A stretch of DNA of 64,000 bases from Amycolatopsis xylanica (lineage in GTDB: Bacteria; Actinomycetota; Actinomycetes; Mycobacteriales; Pseudonocardiaceae), in NCBI RefSeq assembly GCF_900107045.1, contig NZ_FNON01000004.1, positions 62,001 through 126,000 on the forward strand. The letters are read 5' to 3'. Shown one piece after another: positions 38,994 through 48,027 of this stretch (positions are counted from its first letter, which is position 1; every line of letters begins with the position of its first letter). The notes under the pieces were generated by a model. It worked only from the letters and a program-made list of their open reading frames with translations. It ran no database searches and was not told the DNA's origin. The position numbers and the translations under genes were made by a program.

Positions 38994-39397
38994 GGCGACG
39001 TGTGCTGCACACGCGGCGCCGCGGTTAGGACCGCGCCAACCCGCTTGACCATCATGTTCATCTCATAGGCGACCATGCCCATGTCCGCGTCCTCGGTGGC
39101 GAGCAGCGCGAGGCACGCGCCGTGGCCCGCCGCGGTGACGAAGAGGAACGCGTGGTCCATCTCGACCATGGTCTGGCGCACCTGGCCGCCGCCGAAGTGG
39201 CGGCCGGTGCCGCGGGCGAGGCTCTGGAAAGCCGACGCCACCGCGGACAGGTGCTCCGCGTCTTCCTCCGAGAGGTTGCCCGAGCGGCCGATCAGCAGCC
39301 CGTCGGCGGAGAGCACGACGGCCCTGTCGGCGCCCGCGACCCGTTTGACCAGGTCGTCCAGCAACCAGTCGAGCTCACTGACTCCTGCGTTGGCCAT
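38990..39397 (-). CDS. cvnB: Conservon roadblock/LC7 protein (CvnB-like)
   Basis: The 135-residue roadblock/LC7 domain shows LDWLLDDLVKRVAGADRAVVLSADGLLIGRS, DAEHLSAVASAFQSLARG and FLFVTAAGHGACLALLATEDADMGMVAYEM in order. Roadblock proteins in MglA/MglB-type pairs act as GTPase-activating or docking partners. Its ATG shares one base with the stop of the upstream kinase-like gene (TAATG), showing coupled translation. Confidence 0.92.
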   Translation of the reverse strand: MANAGVSELDWLLDDLVKRVAGADRAVVLSADGLLIGRSGNLSEEDAEHLSAVASAFQSLARGTGRHFGGGQVRQTMVEMDHAFLFVTAAGHGACLALLATEDADMGMVAYEMNMMVKRVGAVLTAAPRVQHTSP

Positions 39398-41928
39398 TAC
39401 GTGCGATCTCCATACGTGTCGTTGTCGAACTCCTCGTCACGGGCACGACGAGTGCCTCGCTGGAACGCGGCGAGCCGGTTCCTTGCCTGATCCGGTGACT
39501 CCTCGCGAGTCTCCTCCGGCCACTCGGTCGGCGCGTCGTTCTGCAGCTGCGGCACCAGGTTCTGCTGGCGGCGGCGCTGCGGCAGCGGCGGTCGGCCCGG
39601 CGCCATCGATCCGCCGGGACCGGCGGGCGCGGTGGGCTGCGGGGGACGCGGCGGCTGCGGCGGGCGCGCGGCAGGACGTTCCACCGGACGTTCCACCGGG
39701 CGCATCGTCTGCGTCGGCGGCTGCTGCGGACGGAACATGTCCACGCGCGGCGGGACCTCCGGCGAGCGCGGCGGCGCGGCGGCCATCACGGGCTCCGGCA
39801 GGCGCTGCGGCTCGGGCTCCGGCTCGTATTCGTACGGCGCGTCGAAGGCGGGCTCGACCGCCTCGTACTGAGGTTCCGGCTGCGGCTGCAGACGCGACGT
39901 GTGCTCCGGCTCGGTCCGGTGGCGGGGACGGCGCTCCGGCAGTTCCGGGCGCTGCTCGGCGGGCGCCACGACGGCGGTCTCCTCTGCGGCGGGCGGCGTG
40001 TCGTCTTCGTCGGTGGGCACGGCGCCGAGCAGCTCGGAGCGGATCAGCACGATCGCGCGGGTGCCGCCGTACGCGGATTCCCGCAGTGTCACCGAAATAC
40101 CGTGGCGGGCGGCCAGGCGCGCGACCACGAACAGGCCGAGGCGCGGCTCGGTGGACAGCGCCATGATCCCGAAGTCCGGCGGGTTGCGCAGCATCGAGTT
40201 GAGCTGTTCAGCCTGCCCCGCTTCGATGCCGAGGCCCTGGTCCTCGACCTCGAGCACGACACCCTTGCCGACCACGTTGCCGCGGATGTCGACGCGCGCC
40301 TCCGGCGGGGAGAACGAGGTCGCGTTGTCGATCAGCTCGGCGAGCAGGTGCACGAGGTCACCGACGACCGGGCCGTTGACGGCGATGTTCGGCAGCTTCG
40401 CGACCTTCACCCGCGCGAAGTCCTCGGTCTCGGCCGAGGCGCCACGGGTCAGCTCGGTCAGCGAGACCGGGTTGCGCCAGCGTCGGCCGGGCTGCCCGCC
40501 ACCGAGGATGATGAGGTTCTCGGCGTTGCGGCGGGCGCGGGTCGACAGGTGGTCGAGCTGGAACAGCGTCTCGAGCTGCTCCGGGTCCTCCTGCTTGCGC
40601 TCGGCCGCGTCGAGCACCTTGAGCTGGCGGTGCACGATGATCTGGCTGCGGTGCGCGATGTTGAGGAACACCGTCTTGGTGCCCTCACGGATCTTGGCCT
40701 CTTCCACGGCGGCCGCGATGGCGGTCTGCTGCGCGGTGTTGAACGCCGCGGCGACCTCACCGATCTCGTCGTTGCCGTGGTCGAGCAGGCGGACCTCGGA
40801 GTCGAGGTCGACGTCCTCGCCGCTGCGGACCCGGTCGACGATCTCGGGCATCCGGATCTCGGCGACGTCCAGCGTGTCTTCCCGCAGCCTGGCGAGCCTG
40901 CCGATGAGGCGGTTCGACAGCCGCAGCGCGATGATCGAAATCGCGATCGCGATGGCCAGCGCCGCGGCGGCCGCGATGGACGAGGCGATCAGCGTGTTGT
41001 CGGCCTCGTCGATGGCGCCCTCGGTGGCCTTCGAGCTCTGCGCGACGAAGACGCTCATCATCGTGTCGCCGACCTGGCGCGCGGCGGCCCGCCACTGCTC
41101 CTCCGGCACCGCGGCCGGGAGCTTCGCCTGGTTGTTGCGCAGCAACGCGTTCTCGACCGTCTGCACGGTGCGCCACGCGTCGCCTGCGATCAGCGCGTCG
41201 TACTTCGCCTTGACCTCGGGGATCATCCGGCCGACGGAAGCGTCGAGCTGGGTGTGGTAGGCGCCGATCTGGCTGATGTAGGCGCGGTAGTCCTCGTCGG
41301 AGAACCCGCCGCCGGTGACCGCGGCCGCGGCGAGCGCGTCGGACCGCTGCAGCTGGTCGATCGCGGTGAACAGCGGGACCGCGGTGATCCGCTGGTAGGC
41401 GTTCTCCGCGTTGGGCGCGTCCTGCGCGAGACCGGTGACACCGTCGACGAACTGGTCGAGGATCTTGTTGTAGAAGTTGAACGCGTCGAGCGACGGGATC
41501 TGGCCGCTGTCGACGAGCTGGCGGGTCTGCGGCAGCTTCTGGAACAGCCCGCCGACGGTCGCGATGTTGCGCTGGACGCTGTCCGGCGCGTCGCCGACGA
41601 ACTTCTGCAGGTTGGCCGAGACGCCGGCGGAGGCGGCATCGGTCTTGAGGCGCTGGGCGACGAGCGCGGCGTGCTCGGTCTTGTTGCCGGCGAGCTCACG
41701 CAGGGTGAGGCGGCGCTCTTCCTGAAGCGCGACGAAGAACGGGATCGACGGGGCTTCCGATTCGCGGATCTTCGTGGCGTACTCGCGGCCGTGCACCGCG
41801 TCGTAGATCAAATAACCGCCGACCGCGAATCCGACCAGCATCAGCACGACACTCGGAATGAGGGCGATCATCAGCACTCGCGTCCGAATAGACGAAGTAC
41901 CATTACGCCGAATGGAGATCTTCTTCAC
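39397..41928 (-). CDS. cvnA: Conservon sensor, histidine-kinase-like (CvnA, NIT domain)
   Basis: The 843-residue membrane protein has TM1 (MIALIPSVVLMLVGFAVGGYL), an outer helical NIT (nitrate/nitrite-sensing-type) domain (about 45-300), TM2 (SIAAAAALAIAIAISIIAL), a HAMP segment and an HATPase_c domain (LIDNATSFSPPE, EDQGLGIE). A long Pro-rich disordered tail (about 655-843) follows. The dimerisation helix reads LDHLSTRARRNAENLI, as in other CvnA proteins, and lacks an ordinary phosphoacceptor motif, so classical autophosphorylation is doubtful. It heads the operon cvnA-B-C-D. The upstream region has two palindromes. Confidence 0.92.
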   Translation of the reverse strand: MKKISIRRNGTSSIRTRVLMIALIPSVVLMLVGFAVGGYLIYDAVHGREYATKIRESEAPSIPFFVALQEERRLTLRELAGNKTEHAALVAQRLKTDAASAGVSANLQKFVGDAPDSVQRNIATVGGLFQKLPQTRQLVDSGQIPSLDAFNFYNKILDQFVDGVTGLAQDAPNAENAYQRITAVPLFTAIDQLQRSDALAAAAVTGGGFSDEDYRAYISQIGAYHTQLDASVGRMIPEVKAKYDALIAGDAWRTVQTVENALLRNNQAKLPAAVPEEQWRAAARQVGDTMMSVFVAQSSKATEGAIDEADNTLIASSIAAAAALAIAIAISIIALRLSNRLIGRLARLREDTLDVAEIRMPEIVDRVRSGEDVDLDSEVRLLDHGNDEIGEVAAAFNTAQQTAIAAAVEEAKIREGTKTVFLNIAHRSQIIVHRQLKVLDAAERKQEDPEQLETLFQLDHLSTRARRNAENLIILGGGQPGRRWRNPVSLTELTRGASAETEDFARVKVAKLPNIAVNGPVVGDLVHLLAELIDNATSFSPPEARVDIRGNVVGKGVVLEVEDQGLGIEAGQAEQLNSMLRNPPDFGIMALSTEPRLGLFVVARLAARHGISVTLRESAYGGTRAIVLIRSELLGAVPTDEDDTPPAAEETAVVAPAEQRPELPERRPRHRTEPEHTSRLQPQPEPQYEAVEPAFDAPYEYEPEPEPQRLPEPVMAAAPPRSPEVPPRVDMFRPQQPPTQTMRPVERPVERPAARPPQPPRPPQPTAPAGPGGSMAPGRPPLPQRRRQQNLVPQLQNDAPTEWPEETREESPDQARNRLAAFQRGTRRARDEEFDNDTYGDRT

Positions 41929-42187
41929 CGCGGTCAGTTGTCCTTCCGGCGCGCCAACGATTTTCGGCGCGGTCTGGTGTCCGTTACCTGGGTCACGCCC
42001 CCAAGTTTCGCTGGCCGGATCGGCTCAACCGTGGTCCCGCTCAGTCCCGGCACAGACCGTAAACATGAGCGGTCTTCCAGTCAAATTCAACCCGCGCGCG
42101 GTACCGCGAAACCGGTGAACCGCTGACCGCTGAAAAGGTGACACTGAAATGCGGCAACCACCGTCGGTGACTTAGGTCGCATTGCCT

Positions 42188-42284
42188 GGTTACCGTGCGG
42201 TAACCCGTGTCACACAATCGCCATGATCGCCCCTTCCCGTACCCATTCCGTTACTCGATCGCGCTTGCCATACCGCGCGGTATG
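42188..42284. promoter_or_regulatory. Two palindromes in the conservon upstream region
   Basis: GGTTACCGTGCGGTAACC (42188-42205) and CATACCGCGCGGTATG (42269-42284) are perfect or near-perfect inverted repeats with a shared ACCGNGCGGTA core. They lie 260-356 bp upstream of cvnA. They may be operator sites for one dimeric regulator. Apart from these and the terminator at 42319, I see nothing gene-like in the 457-bp space 41929-42385. Confidence 0.5.
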
Positions 42285-42318
42285 ACATGCGTCACCCCAC
42301 TGAGGGATACGCGCGAAA

Positions 42319-42360
42319 CGGGGCTTTCGTTCACCGGTTTTCCGGCGAACGAAAGCCCCG
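42319..42360 (-). terminator. Terminator after the GH5 gene
   Basis: CGGGGCTTTCGTTC pairs perfectly with GAACGAAAGCCCCG across a 14-base loop containing TTTT. It lies 25 bp beyond the GH5 stop on the minus strand. Confidence 0.85.
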
Positions 42361-42385
42361 CTCAACTAAGAGGTCGGACTTCCGG

Positions 42386-44089
42386 CTAGCCGGTCGGGAA
42401 GTCGTCCGGCGTCCGGATACGATCCCGTACCCAGACACCGGCGGGCTTCAGCACCGAGGTGCCGGTGAAATTGTTCCCGGCACAGGTGCCCGTCTTGAAG
42501 ACCGCGCCGGACCGCTCGTCGTCCGAGAAGTTCCAGTTGGTCCACCCGATCTTGTTCGCGTTCAAGAAGTCGATGTACTTCTGCGAGTAGGCGAAGTCGT
42601 TGCCGCCGTCACCACTGGAGGTCTGCGTGCCGAACTCCGTGATGAACACCGGGATCTTGTCCACGGTCCGCTTCAGCGCGTTGAGGTACTCGTCGTGGTG
42701 CGACGCCGCGTAGAAGTGGAAGGTGTACATGATGTTCGTGGCGTTGACCGGGTTGTTGAGGATGTCGCTCTCGTTACGGCCGTCGGAGATGCCGAAGGTG
42801 GCCCAGCCGTGCGTGCCGAGGAAGACGACGCCGTCCGGGTCCTGCGCGCGGATCACCGGGATGACCTGCTCGGCGTAGGACTTCACCTTCGCCCAGCTCA
42901 CGCCGTTGGGCTCGTTGGCGACGTCGTAGATGATGTTGACCTTGTCCTTGTGGCGCTGGGCGATCTCGTTGAAGAAGGTCTTGGCGCGCGCGGTGTTGTA
43001 GTTCGGGTCGCCTGGGCTGAGCTGGTGCCAGTCAACAAGTGCATACATGCCGCGCTTGGTGGCCTCTTCGATGTAGTTGTGCACCAGGTCGGTGAACTTG
43101 CGCGGGTTGGTCTCGTACCCGCCTTCCTGGATGTACATCGCGATGCGCAGGATGTCGGCGCCCCAGTCGGTGGCGAGCGCGTCCAGCGAAGCGGTCTTGA
43201 CGCACTGCGCGTACCACTGGATCCCGTGCGTGCTCATGCCCCGCAACTGGATCGGCTTGTTGTACTGGTTGCACAGCTTCACACCGCAGACGTGCAGCTG
43301 GCCGTTGATCGCGACCGGGGTGCTGCCGCCGGTGCACTTCGACGTGGTGACGGCGACCGGCGCGCTGCGCGCCGACCTGTTGCCCGCGCCGTCGAAGGCC
43401 TCGATGGTGAAGCTGTAGCTCGTCTCCGGGCTGAGGCCGGTGACCGTCACGGGCGGCTGCGGTGTCGTCGCGACGACGTTGCCGGTGTTCGCGATGACGT
43501 TGTACCCGGCGACGCCGACGTTGTCGGTCGCGGGCGTCCAGTTCAGCGTCACGCTCGAACAGCCGACGGCCGACGAGGTCGGCGTGCCGGGCACGGAGGG
43601 CGGGATGACGTCCGGCGGGCCTGCGACCTCGACCGACAGCGAGTCGGAGTTCGGGCCGTCGGTGCCCGCCACGGTCGCGCGGATCTTGGACGTGCCGGCT
43701 GGCAGGCTCGCCGTGATGGTCGTGGTCTTCCAGGTCGTCCACGCGCCGGTGCCGGGGAACGCGAGGTTGTCCGAGACCAGCGTGCCGTTGACGCTGATGT
43801 CGAGCGGCCGGTTGGCCGTGGTTCCGTTGGCGTAGCGGAAGGTCAGCTTCGCCGACTCCGCCTGCGCCACGGTGACGGTGTACTCGATGTACCCGCCGGT
43901 GGTGTTGTCGTAATTGACGAAGCCGGTGCCGGTGAACCCGGCGTGATTGGACTCGACCACTCCCTTGGAGATCACGGCGTTCTCGGCCTCGTACAGGACC
44001 GGGGCCGCGACGGCAGGCTGCGCGACGACCGTCGCGGCCGCGGTGGCCAGCAAGGTCAGCAGTGGGATGCGCCATCTCGAGCGGGACAT
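42386..44089 (-). CDS. Secreted GH5 endoglucanase with CBM35-like and FnIII domains
   Basis: The 567-residue precursor has a signal peptide (to about residue 28), a CBM6/35-like module (about 30-165: VLYEAENAVISKG, GFVNYDN, GGYIEYTVTV), a fibronectin III domain (about 170-260) and a GH5 barrel (about 265-567). GH5 landmarks are RGMSTHGIQWY, YDVANEPNG with the acid/base Glu, and FITEFGTQ with the nucleophile Glu. It matches subfamily-2-type cellulases that cut beta-1,4-glucan. The upstream region has an inverted repeat (44142) that may be its operator, and a strong terminator follows. Confidence 0.93.
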   Translation of the reverse strand: MSRSRWRIPLLTLLATAAATVVAQPAVAAPVLYEAENAVISKGVVESNHAGFTGTGFVNYDNTTGGYIEYTVTVAQAESAKLTFRYANGTTANRPLDISVNGTLVSDNLAFPGTGAWTTWKTTTITASLPAGTSKIRATVAGTDGPNSDSLSVEVAGPPDVIPPSVPGTPTSSAVGCSSVTLNWTPATDNVGVAGYNVIANTGNVVATTPQPPVTVTGLSPETSYSFTIEAFDGAGNRSARSAPVAVTTSKCTGGSTPVAINGQLHVCGVKLCNQYNKPIQLRGMSTHGIQWYAQCVKTASLDALATDWGADILRIAMYIQEGGYETNPRKFTDLVHNYIEEATKRGMYALVDWHQLSPGDPNYNTARAKTFFNEIAQRHKDKVNIIYDVANEPNGVSWAKVKSYAEQVIPVIRAQDPDGVVFLGTHGWATFGISDGRNESDILNNPVNATNIMYTFHFYAASHHDEYLNALKRTVDKIPVFITEFGTQTSSGDGGNDFAYSQKYIDFLNANKIGWTNWNFSDDERSGAVFKTGTCAGNNFTGTSVLKPAGVWVRDRIRTPDDFPTG

Positions 44090-44141
44090 TCGAATGCCTC
44101 CGGTTGGTTCAGCTGGGCGGAACGTGGGACGGCGGCGGCAT

Positions 44142-44162
44142 GGTTAATAAAGTTTCCTAACC
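44142..44162. promoter_or_regulatory. Operator candidate upstream of the GH5 gene
   Basis: GGTTA-ATAAAGTTTCC-TAACC is an interrupted inverted repeat 53 bp upstream of the GH5 start. The right half TTTCCTAAC resembles the AGGAAA/TTTCCT palindromes that I recall upstream of actinobacterial chitosanase and other polysaccharide-degradation genes under ROK-type control. The left half is degenerate. Confidence 0.45.
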
Positions 44163-44226
44163 ATTGTGTGCCCGATCACACCAGCTCCCCGATCGGCTGT
44201 CAACGGTCAAATCCGACACCGGCCGC

Positions 44227-44943
44227 TCAACGGTCCAACGGGTCCTTACCGGTCGTCTCGTGCACCACGTTCGACTCCGGGCCGTAGTAGAACGCCCTGA
44301 CCCGGTAGGCGGCCTTCTTCTCATCGGGCATCGTGATGAGTCCGACCGCGTTGATGTCGGGATCGAGCACGGTCACCTCGCGGAAGTCCGGCGCGCCTTC
44401 GGGTTTGACCTCGAGCAGGTACCCGTCCTCGTCGCTCGCCTGGTCCGACCAGGTGAACCTGATCCCGTTGGCGTGCATGACCTCCGCGGTCAGCTTGACC
44501 GGCACTCCCCCGGCCGTCCCCCTGATCGGCCGCTTGACCACACCCGGTTCGGGCAGGGTCTTGGGTGGCGCCCACTCGTGGTCGTTCTGCTGATCGCTTT
44601 CGTTGAAGTCACCGGGCGGCAGCGTCACCTCGACCGTCTCGGAGACGGGCCCGTAGAACGGCCGCACGCGGTAGTAGAACGGCGTTTCCGGCATCAGGTC
44701 CGGATGCGTGTACGTGGTCTGCGACGGCGGCATGAACTGCAGGATCGTGAACTTGCCGTGCGGCTCGGTGGCGAACTCGACGATGCGCCCGGCCGCGCCG
44801 GGTTCGACGGCCCGCCAGGTCAGCCGGACCTCGATCGGCGTGACGAGTTCCGCGCTGAGCCGCTGCGGCTGCGGGGCCTGGCCGGGTGACGAGCACGCGC
44901 TCAGCGCGATGCCCGCCACCACGGCCAGTTTCAGCAGCTTCAA
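44227..44943 (-). CDS. Lipoprotein with two fibronectin III-like domains
   Basis: The 238-residue precursor has a lipobox (GIALSACSS, Cys about residue 17), so it should be lipid-anchored outside the membrane. Two FnIII-like repeats follow: RLSAELVTPIEVRLTWRAVEPGAAGRIVEFAT... FYYRVRPFYGPVSE, and KLTAEVMHANGIRFTWSDQASDEDGYLLEVK... AAYRVRAFYYGPESN. There is no catalytic domain. It may bind polymers or proteins near the cell surface. It follows the next secreted gene by 1 bp, so the two are probably co-transcribed. Confidence 0.78.
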   Translation of the reverse strand: MKLLKLAVVAGIALSACSSPGQAPQPQRLSAELVTPIEVRLTWRAVEPGAAGRIVEFATEPHGKFTILQFMPPSQTTYTHPDLMPETPFYYRVRPFYGPVSETVEVTLPPGDFNESDQQNDHEWAPPKTLPEPGVVKRPIRGTAGGVPVKLTAEVMHANGIRFTWSDQASDEDGYLLEVKPEGAPDFREVTVLDPDINAVGLITMPDEKKAAYRVRAFYYGPESNVVHETTGKDPLDR

Positions 44944-44944
44944 G

Positions 44945-45538
44945 CTACTTCTTCCAGAACTGGATGTCGCTCCACACCACGGTGATCGGGCCCTGGCCGC
45001 TCGCCGTGCGGTAGGCGCCGAACTTGTCGTAGTAACTGCCGCTCGCGCTGTTCACGGTGTTCTTCAGCGAGCCGTTGATGTACGTGCGGTGCGTCTTGCC
45101 GACCTGGTTGACGGTGTTGACGCGGACGGTGGTGCCCACGGTCGCGCCGGACGCGATCGTCGCGCCGCCTTCGACCGAGTACAACCGGCCGCCGCGTTCC
45201 ACGGCCATCAGGAAGAACGGGCCCGCGCTCCCGCCGTCACGGAAAGTCTGCTTGAGACTGATCCGGCTGCCGCCCATGCTGACGATGCGGAACGAGCCTT
45301 CGAATTGGTGCGTGCCGCCGGTGTAGGTGGTGTAGCGCCGTTCCGCGCGCTGCTCGCCACTGCTGTTGGAGCAGCTCAGTGTGAAGGTCAGGTTGTTCAC
45401 CGTGCCGCAGCCTTTCTGCTGCACGTTGAATCCGGGGGAATCACTGGTCCAGCCACCGGGTTCGACCTGGGCTTCGGCTGTCTGCGCGCCTAGAATAAGC
45501 GCGCCGAGGGCGGCAAGAACCGCCGTTTTCCTCAACAT
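44945..45538 (-). CDS. Secreted beta-rich protein, unknown function
   Basis: The ATG at 45538 (MLRKTAVLAALGALILG) begins a signal peptide that ends at TAEA. A longer frame starting at a TTG has no support. The mature part of about 175 residues is beta-rich: ERRYTTYTGGTHQFEGSFRIVSMGGSRISLKQTF, then SGATVGTTVRVNTVNQVGKTHRTYINGSLKNTV and WSDIQFWKK. This resembles the jelly-roll of polysaccharide lyase family 7/alginate-lyase-like or concanavalin-type proteins, but I do not see the full catalytic set. It is divergent from a PL6 lyase gene, which makes a carbohydrate role plausible. Confidence 0.7.
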   Translation of the reverse strand: MLRKTAVLAALGALILGAQTAEAQVEPGGWTSDSPGFNVQQKGCGTVNNLTFTLSCSNSSGEQRAERRYTTYTGGTHQFEGSFRIVSMGGSRISLKQTFRDGGSAGPFFLMAVERGGRLYSVEGGATIASGATVGTTVRVNTVNQVGKTHRTYINGSLKNTVNSASGSYYDKFGAYRTASGQGPITVVWSDIQFWKK

Positions 45539-45634
45539 ATTCGCGGCAACCTCTCTACATCGGGAGGCGGATGGCGGCGGCGCGCTCAGCGTAAGAGCTC
45601 CGTAAGCGAGGAACAAGATCCCTTCGGCGATTGC

Positions 45635-45646
45635 GGGAAATTTCCC
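45635..45646. promoter_or_regulatory. Palindrome in the shared promoter of two secreted genes
   Basis: GGGAAATTTCCC is a perfect 12-bp palindrome in the 161-bp spacer between the divergent secreted beta-rich gene and the PL6 lyase gene. It sits 53 bp before the PL6 start and could be an operator serving both. Confidence 0.5.
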
Positions 45647-45699
45647 TTACGATTAGGCTGTTCGAGCCGCCGTGTGACGTCCAGCCGAAAGGACGAACC

Positions 45700-47115
45700 A
45701 TGGCAGGCCCGCGCCTGTTTTCTCTGCTCACAGCACTTCTGCTGGTCATTCCCGCGACACCGGCCGCCGCGGCGGGCCCGACGAAGGACTCGTGCTTGCG
45801 CACCATCCCGGTGAGCGGTAACAGCGCCTTTTCCGCCGCGCTCGCGGCTGCGAAACCCGGTGATTGCCTGTCACTCGCCGATGGTGTGTACAGCGCGGTC
45901 ACGGCCAAGAATTCCGGCTCCGCCGCGAATCCGATCGTCATCTCCGCGAAGAACCGGTTGAAGGCCGGATTCACTTCCGGAACCGTCGCGGTCACCGGTT
46001 CCCACGTCACTTTCGAAGGTTTCACTTTCACGGGAAGCGCGAACTTCCGGATGACCGACACGGTCGGCTCCCGGGTGACCAGAAGTGTTTTCCGCAGTTC
46101 GGCCAAGGAATTCGTTCAGCTGTACGGCAAGAACGGCGACGGCAACCGAGTCGACCACAATGAGATGGGCCCGAAGAAACAGGAAGGCCACTTCGTCCAA
46201 ATTGGACAGAATCCGTACACGCCGACCACCACGCTGGTCGACCACAACTACTTCCACGACCTCGCCGCCGGTGACCAGGGCGGGGAGGCGTTGCGAGTCG
46301 GCGGATTCGGGCCGCCCGGCGACTACTTCAAGAGCCACACGGTGTTCGAGTACAACCTGCTCGTGCACTGCGACGGCGACGCGGAGATCCTGTCACTGAA
46401 GGGATCCGCGAACACGTTCCGGTACAACACGGTCCGCGCCAGCTCCGGCACCATCAACATCAGGGCGGGCGTCGACAACGTCATCCAGGGCAACTTCGTC
46501 TTCGGCGACGGCAACAAGAAAGCGCAGGGCATCCGGCTCAGCGAGGACAACCACCTGATCTACGACAACTACGTCGAGGTCGTCGACAACCCGCTCATCC
46601 TCAACGCGGGCGACCCGAAGCCGGGCAACCCGCCGCCGGGCGTGCCGCCGACCGGCGAGTTCAAGGGGCACGCGCAGGTGCGCAACGCGGTCGTCGCGGG
46701 CAACACCTTCATCGGCGCCTCGTCCGGCGTCGACTTCGGTGGTGGCTCGGCGCCGCCGCTGAACCTGACCTTCTCCGGCAACCTCGTGCGCTCGGGCGGC
46801 ACCAACGTCGGACATGGCTCCACGCCGACGAAATCGACCTACGCGGCCAACCTCCTCTTCGGTGGCACGCCGGGCATCAGCGGCCCCGGGTTCCGCGTCG
46901 CCGACCCGAAGCTGGTCCGCGTGGCCGGCGTGTTCCAGCCGGGGCCGGACAGTCCCGCGCTGCGAGCGGGCGTCTCCACGCCGATACTCACCGAGGATGT
47001 CGAAGGGCGGCAACGACTTTCGCCGCCGGACATCGGCGCCGTCGAAGCGTCGTCGACCGCCGCTGCGACGCGGCTTCCGCTCACGACGGCCGATGTGGGT
47101 CCCTCGGCGCCATGA
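45700..47115 (+). CDS. Secreted PL6-type polysaccharide lyase
   Basis: The ATG at 45700 has AAAGGA upstream. The 471-residue precursor has a signal peptide to about residue 26 and then a right-handed parallel beta-helix: a GDCLSLADGVY start, VTFEGFTFTGS coils, and repeated NxF/NxV turns (FEYNLLVH, FRYNTVRA, IQGNFVF, IYDNYV). The PL6 active-site region EILSLKGSANTFRYN...GTINIRAGVDN holds the expected Lys and Arg. PL6 enzymes cleave alginate or dermatan-type uronate polymers by beta-elimination. The exact substrate is not clear. The lyase is divergent from a beta-rich secreted protein. Confidence 0.83.
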   Translation: MAGPRLFSLLTALLLVIPATPAAAAGPTKDSCLRTIPVSGNSAFSAALAAAKPGDCLSLADGVYSAVTAKNSGSAANPIVISAKNRLKAGFTSGTVAVTGSHVTFEGFTFTGSANFRMTDTVGSRVTRSVFRSSAKEFVQLYGKNGDGNRVDHNEMGPKKQEGHFVQIGQNPYTPTTTLVDHNYFHDLAAGDQGGEALRVGGFGPPGDYFKSHTVFEYNLLVHCDGDAEILSLKGSANTFRYNTVRASSGTINIRAGVDNVIQGNFVFGDGNKKAQGIRLSEDNHLIYDNYVEVVDNPLILNAGDPKPGNPPPGVPPTGEFKGHAQVRNAVVAGNTFIGASSGVDFGGGSAPPLNLTFSGNLVRSGGTNVGHGSTPTKSTYAANLLFGGTPGISGPGFRVADPKLVRVAGVFQPGPDSPALRAGVSTPILTEDVEGRQRLSPPDIGAVEASSTAAATRLPLTTADVGPSAP

Positions 47116-47202
47116 TCCACCGAGGTTGCCCGGGCGTGAGGTAGATCGCGCCCGGGCATGGGCGACCGGCCGGCCGCCCGGAGTTCCCGTACCGTGGGAC
47201 TG

Positions 47203-48027
47203 GTGACCGACGCCCGCACCTCGCCGCTGAGCCTGCTGGACCAGGAGCAGCCGCCGCACCCTGAGCGGAAGAGCCGCCGCGGTTGCGCGATCGTCGCGAT
47301 GCTCCTCGTGGCCTGTCTGGTCGCCGTGGCGATCTGGATCTTCGACAGCCTGTCGAGCCGCCCGCAGGTGCCCATCAAGCCGCGTTTCGAGGTTCCCGCG
47401 CTGCTGCCGGAGCCCAAGACGGCGATCCCCGGCGAGGCGGGCGCGCTGCCCTCGGCCGAGACGCTCGACGCGTGGGTCGCGAAGGTGTCCGACCGCACCG
47501 ACATTCCCCTGCGCGCGCTGCGCGCGTACGTCAACGCCGCCACCGTCACGGCGGAGAAGTCGCCTGACTGCCGGATCACCTGGGCGACCATCGCGGGCAT
47601 CGGCCGGATCGAGTCGCAGCACGGCAGGCACGGCAACTCCGACGTCGACGCCGACGGTGACGTGAGCCCGCCGATCATCGGGCCCGCGCTCGACGGCTCG
47701 CCCGGGTTCCAGAAGATCCCCGACACCGACAAGGGCAAGCTCGACACCGACGCCGAGTGGGACCGCGCGGTCGGCCCGATGCAGTTCCTGCCCGCCACCT
47801 GGAAGCGGTGGAGTGTCCGTGCCAACGGTGACGGCGCCGCGCCCGATCCGCAGAACATCGACGACGCCGCGCTCACCACCGCTCGCTACATGTGCGCGAA
47901 GGGCGGTGACCTGGCCGATCCGGTCGGCTGGTGGACCGCCGTGCTGACGTACAACAACTCGGCCGCCTATGGCCGCGAGGTGTTCAGCAATGCCGACGCC
48001 TATGGGAAAGCCGCTTTGAAGCCTTAA
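47203..48027 (+). CDS. Membrane-anchored lytic transglycosylase-like protein
   Basis: I place the start at GTG 47203 (VTDARTSPLSLLDQEQ). GTG 47194 and ATG 47158 are alternatives and the ribosome site is weak. The protein of about 274 residues has an N-terminal membrane anchor (GCAIVAMLLVACLVAVAIWIF), a linker and an SLT/MltB-like domain. The proposed catalytic Glu is in IGRIESQHGRHG, followed by VGPMQFLPATWKRW and ALTTARYMC with YNNSAAYGREVF near the end. Such enzymes cut the glycan strand of peptidoglycan to give 1,6-anhydro ends. It overlaps the convergent small membrane gene by 4 bp. Confidence 0.85.
   Translation: MTDARTSPLSLLDQEQPPHPERKSRRGCAIVAMLLVACLVAVAIWIFDSLSSRPQVPIKPRFEVPALLPEPKTAIPGEAGALPSAETLDAWVAKVSDRTDIPLRALRAYVNAATVTAEKSPDCRITWATIAGIGRIESQHGRHGNSDVDADGDVSPPIIGPALDGSPGFQKIPDTDKGKLDTDAEWDRAVGPMQFLPATWKRWSVRANGDGAAPDPQNIDDAALTTARYMCAKGGDLADPVGWWTAVLTYNNSAAYGREVFSNADAYGKAALKP

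Noticed and set aside
38039..41928. Conservon as a novel system
   Set aside because: The four-gene order sensor, roadblock, DUF742 and GTPase is the well-described actinobacterial conservon.
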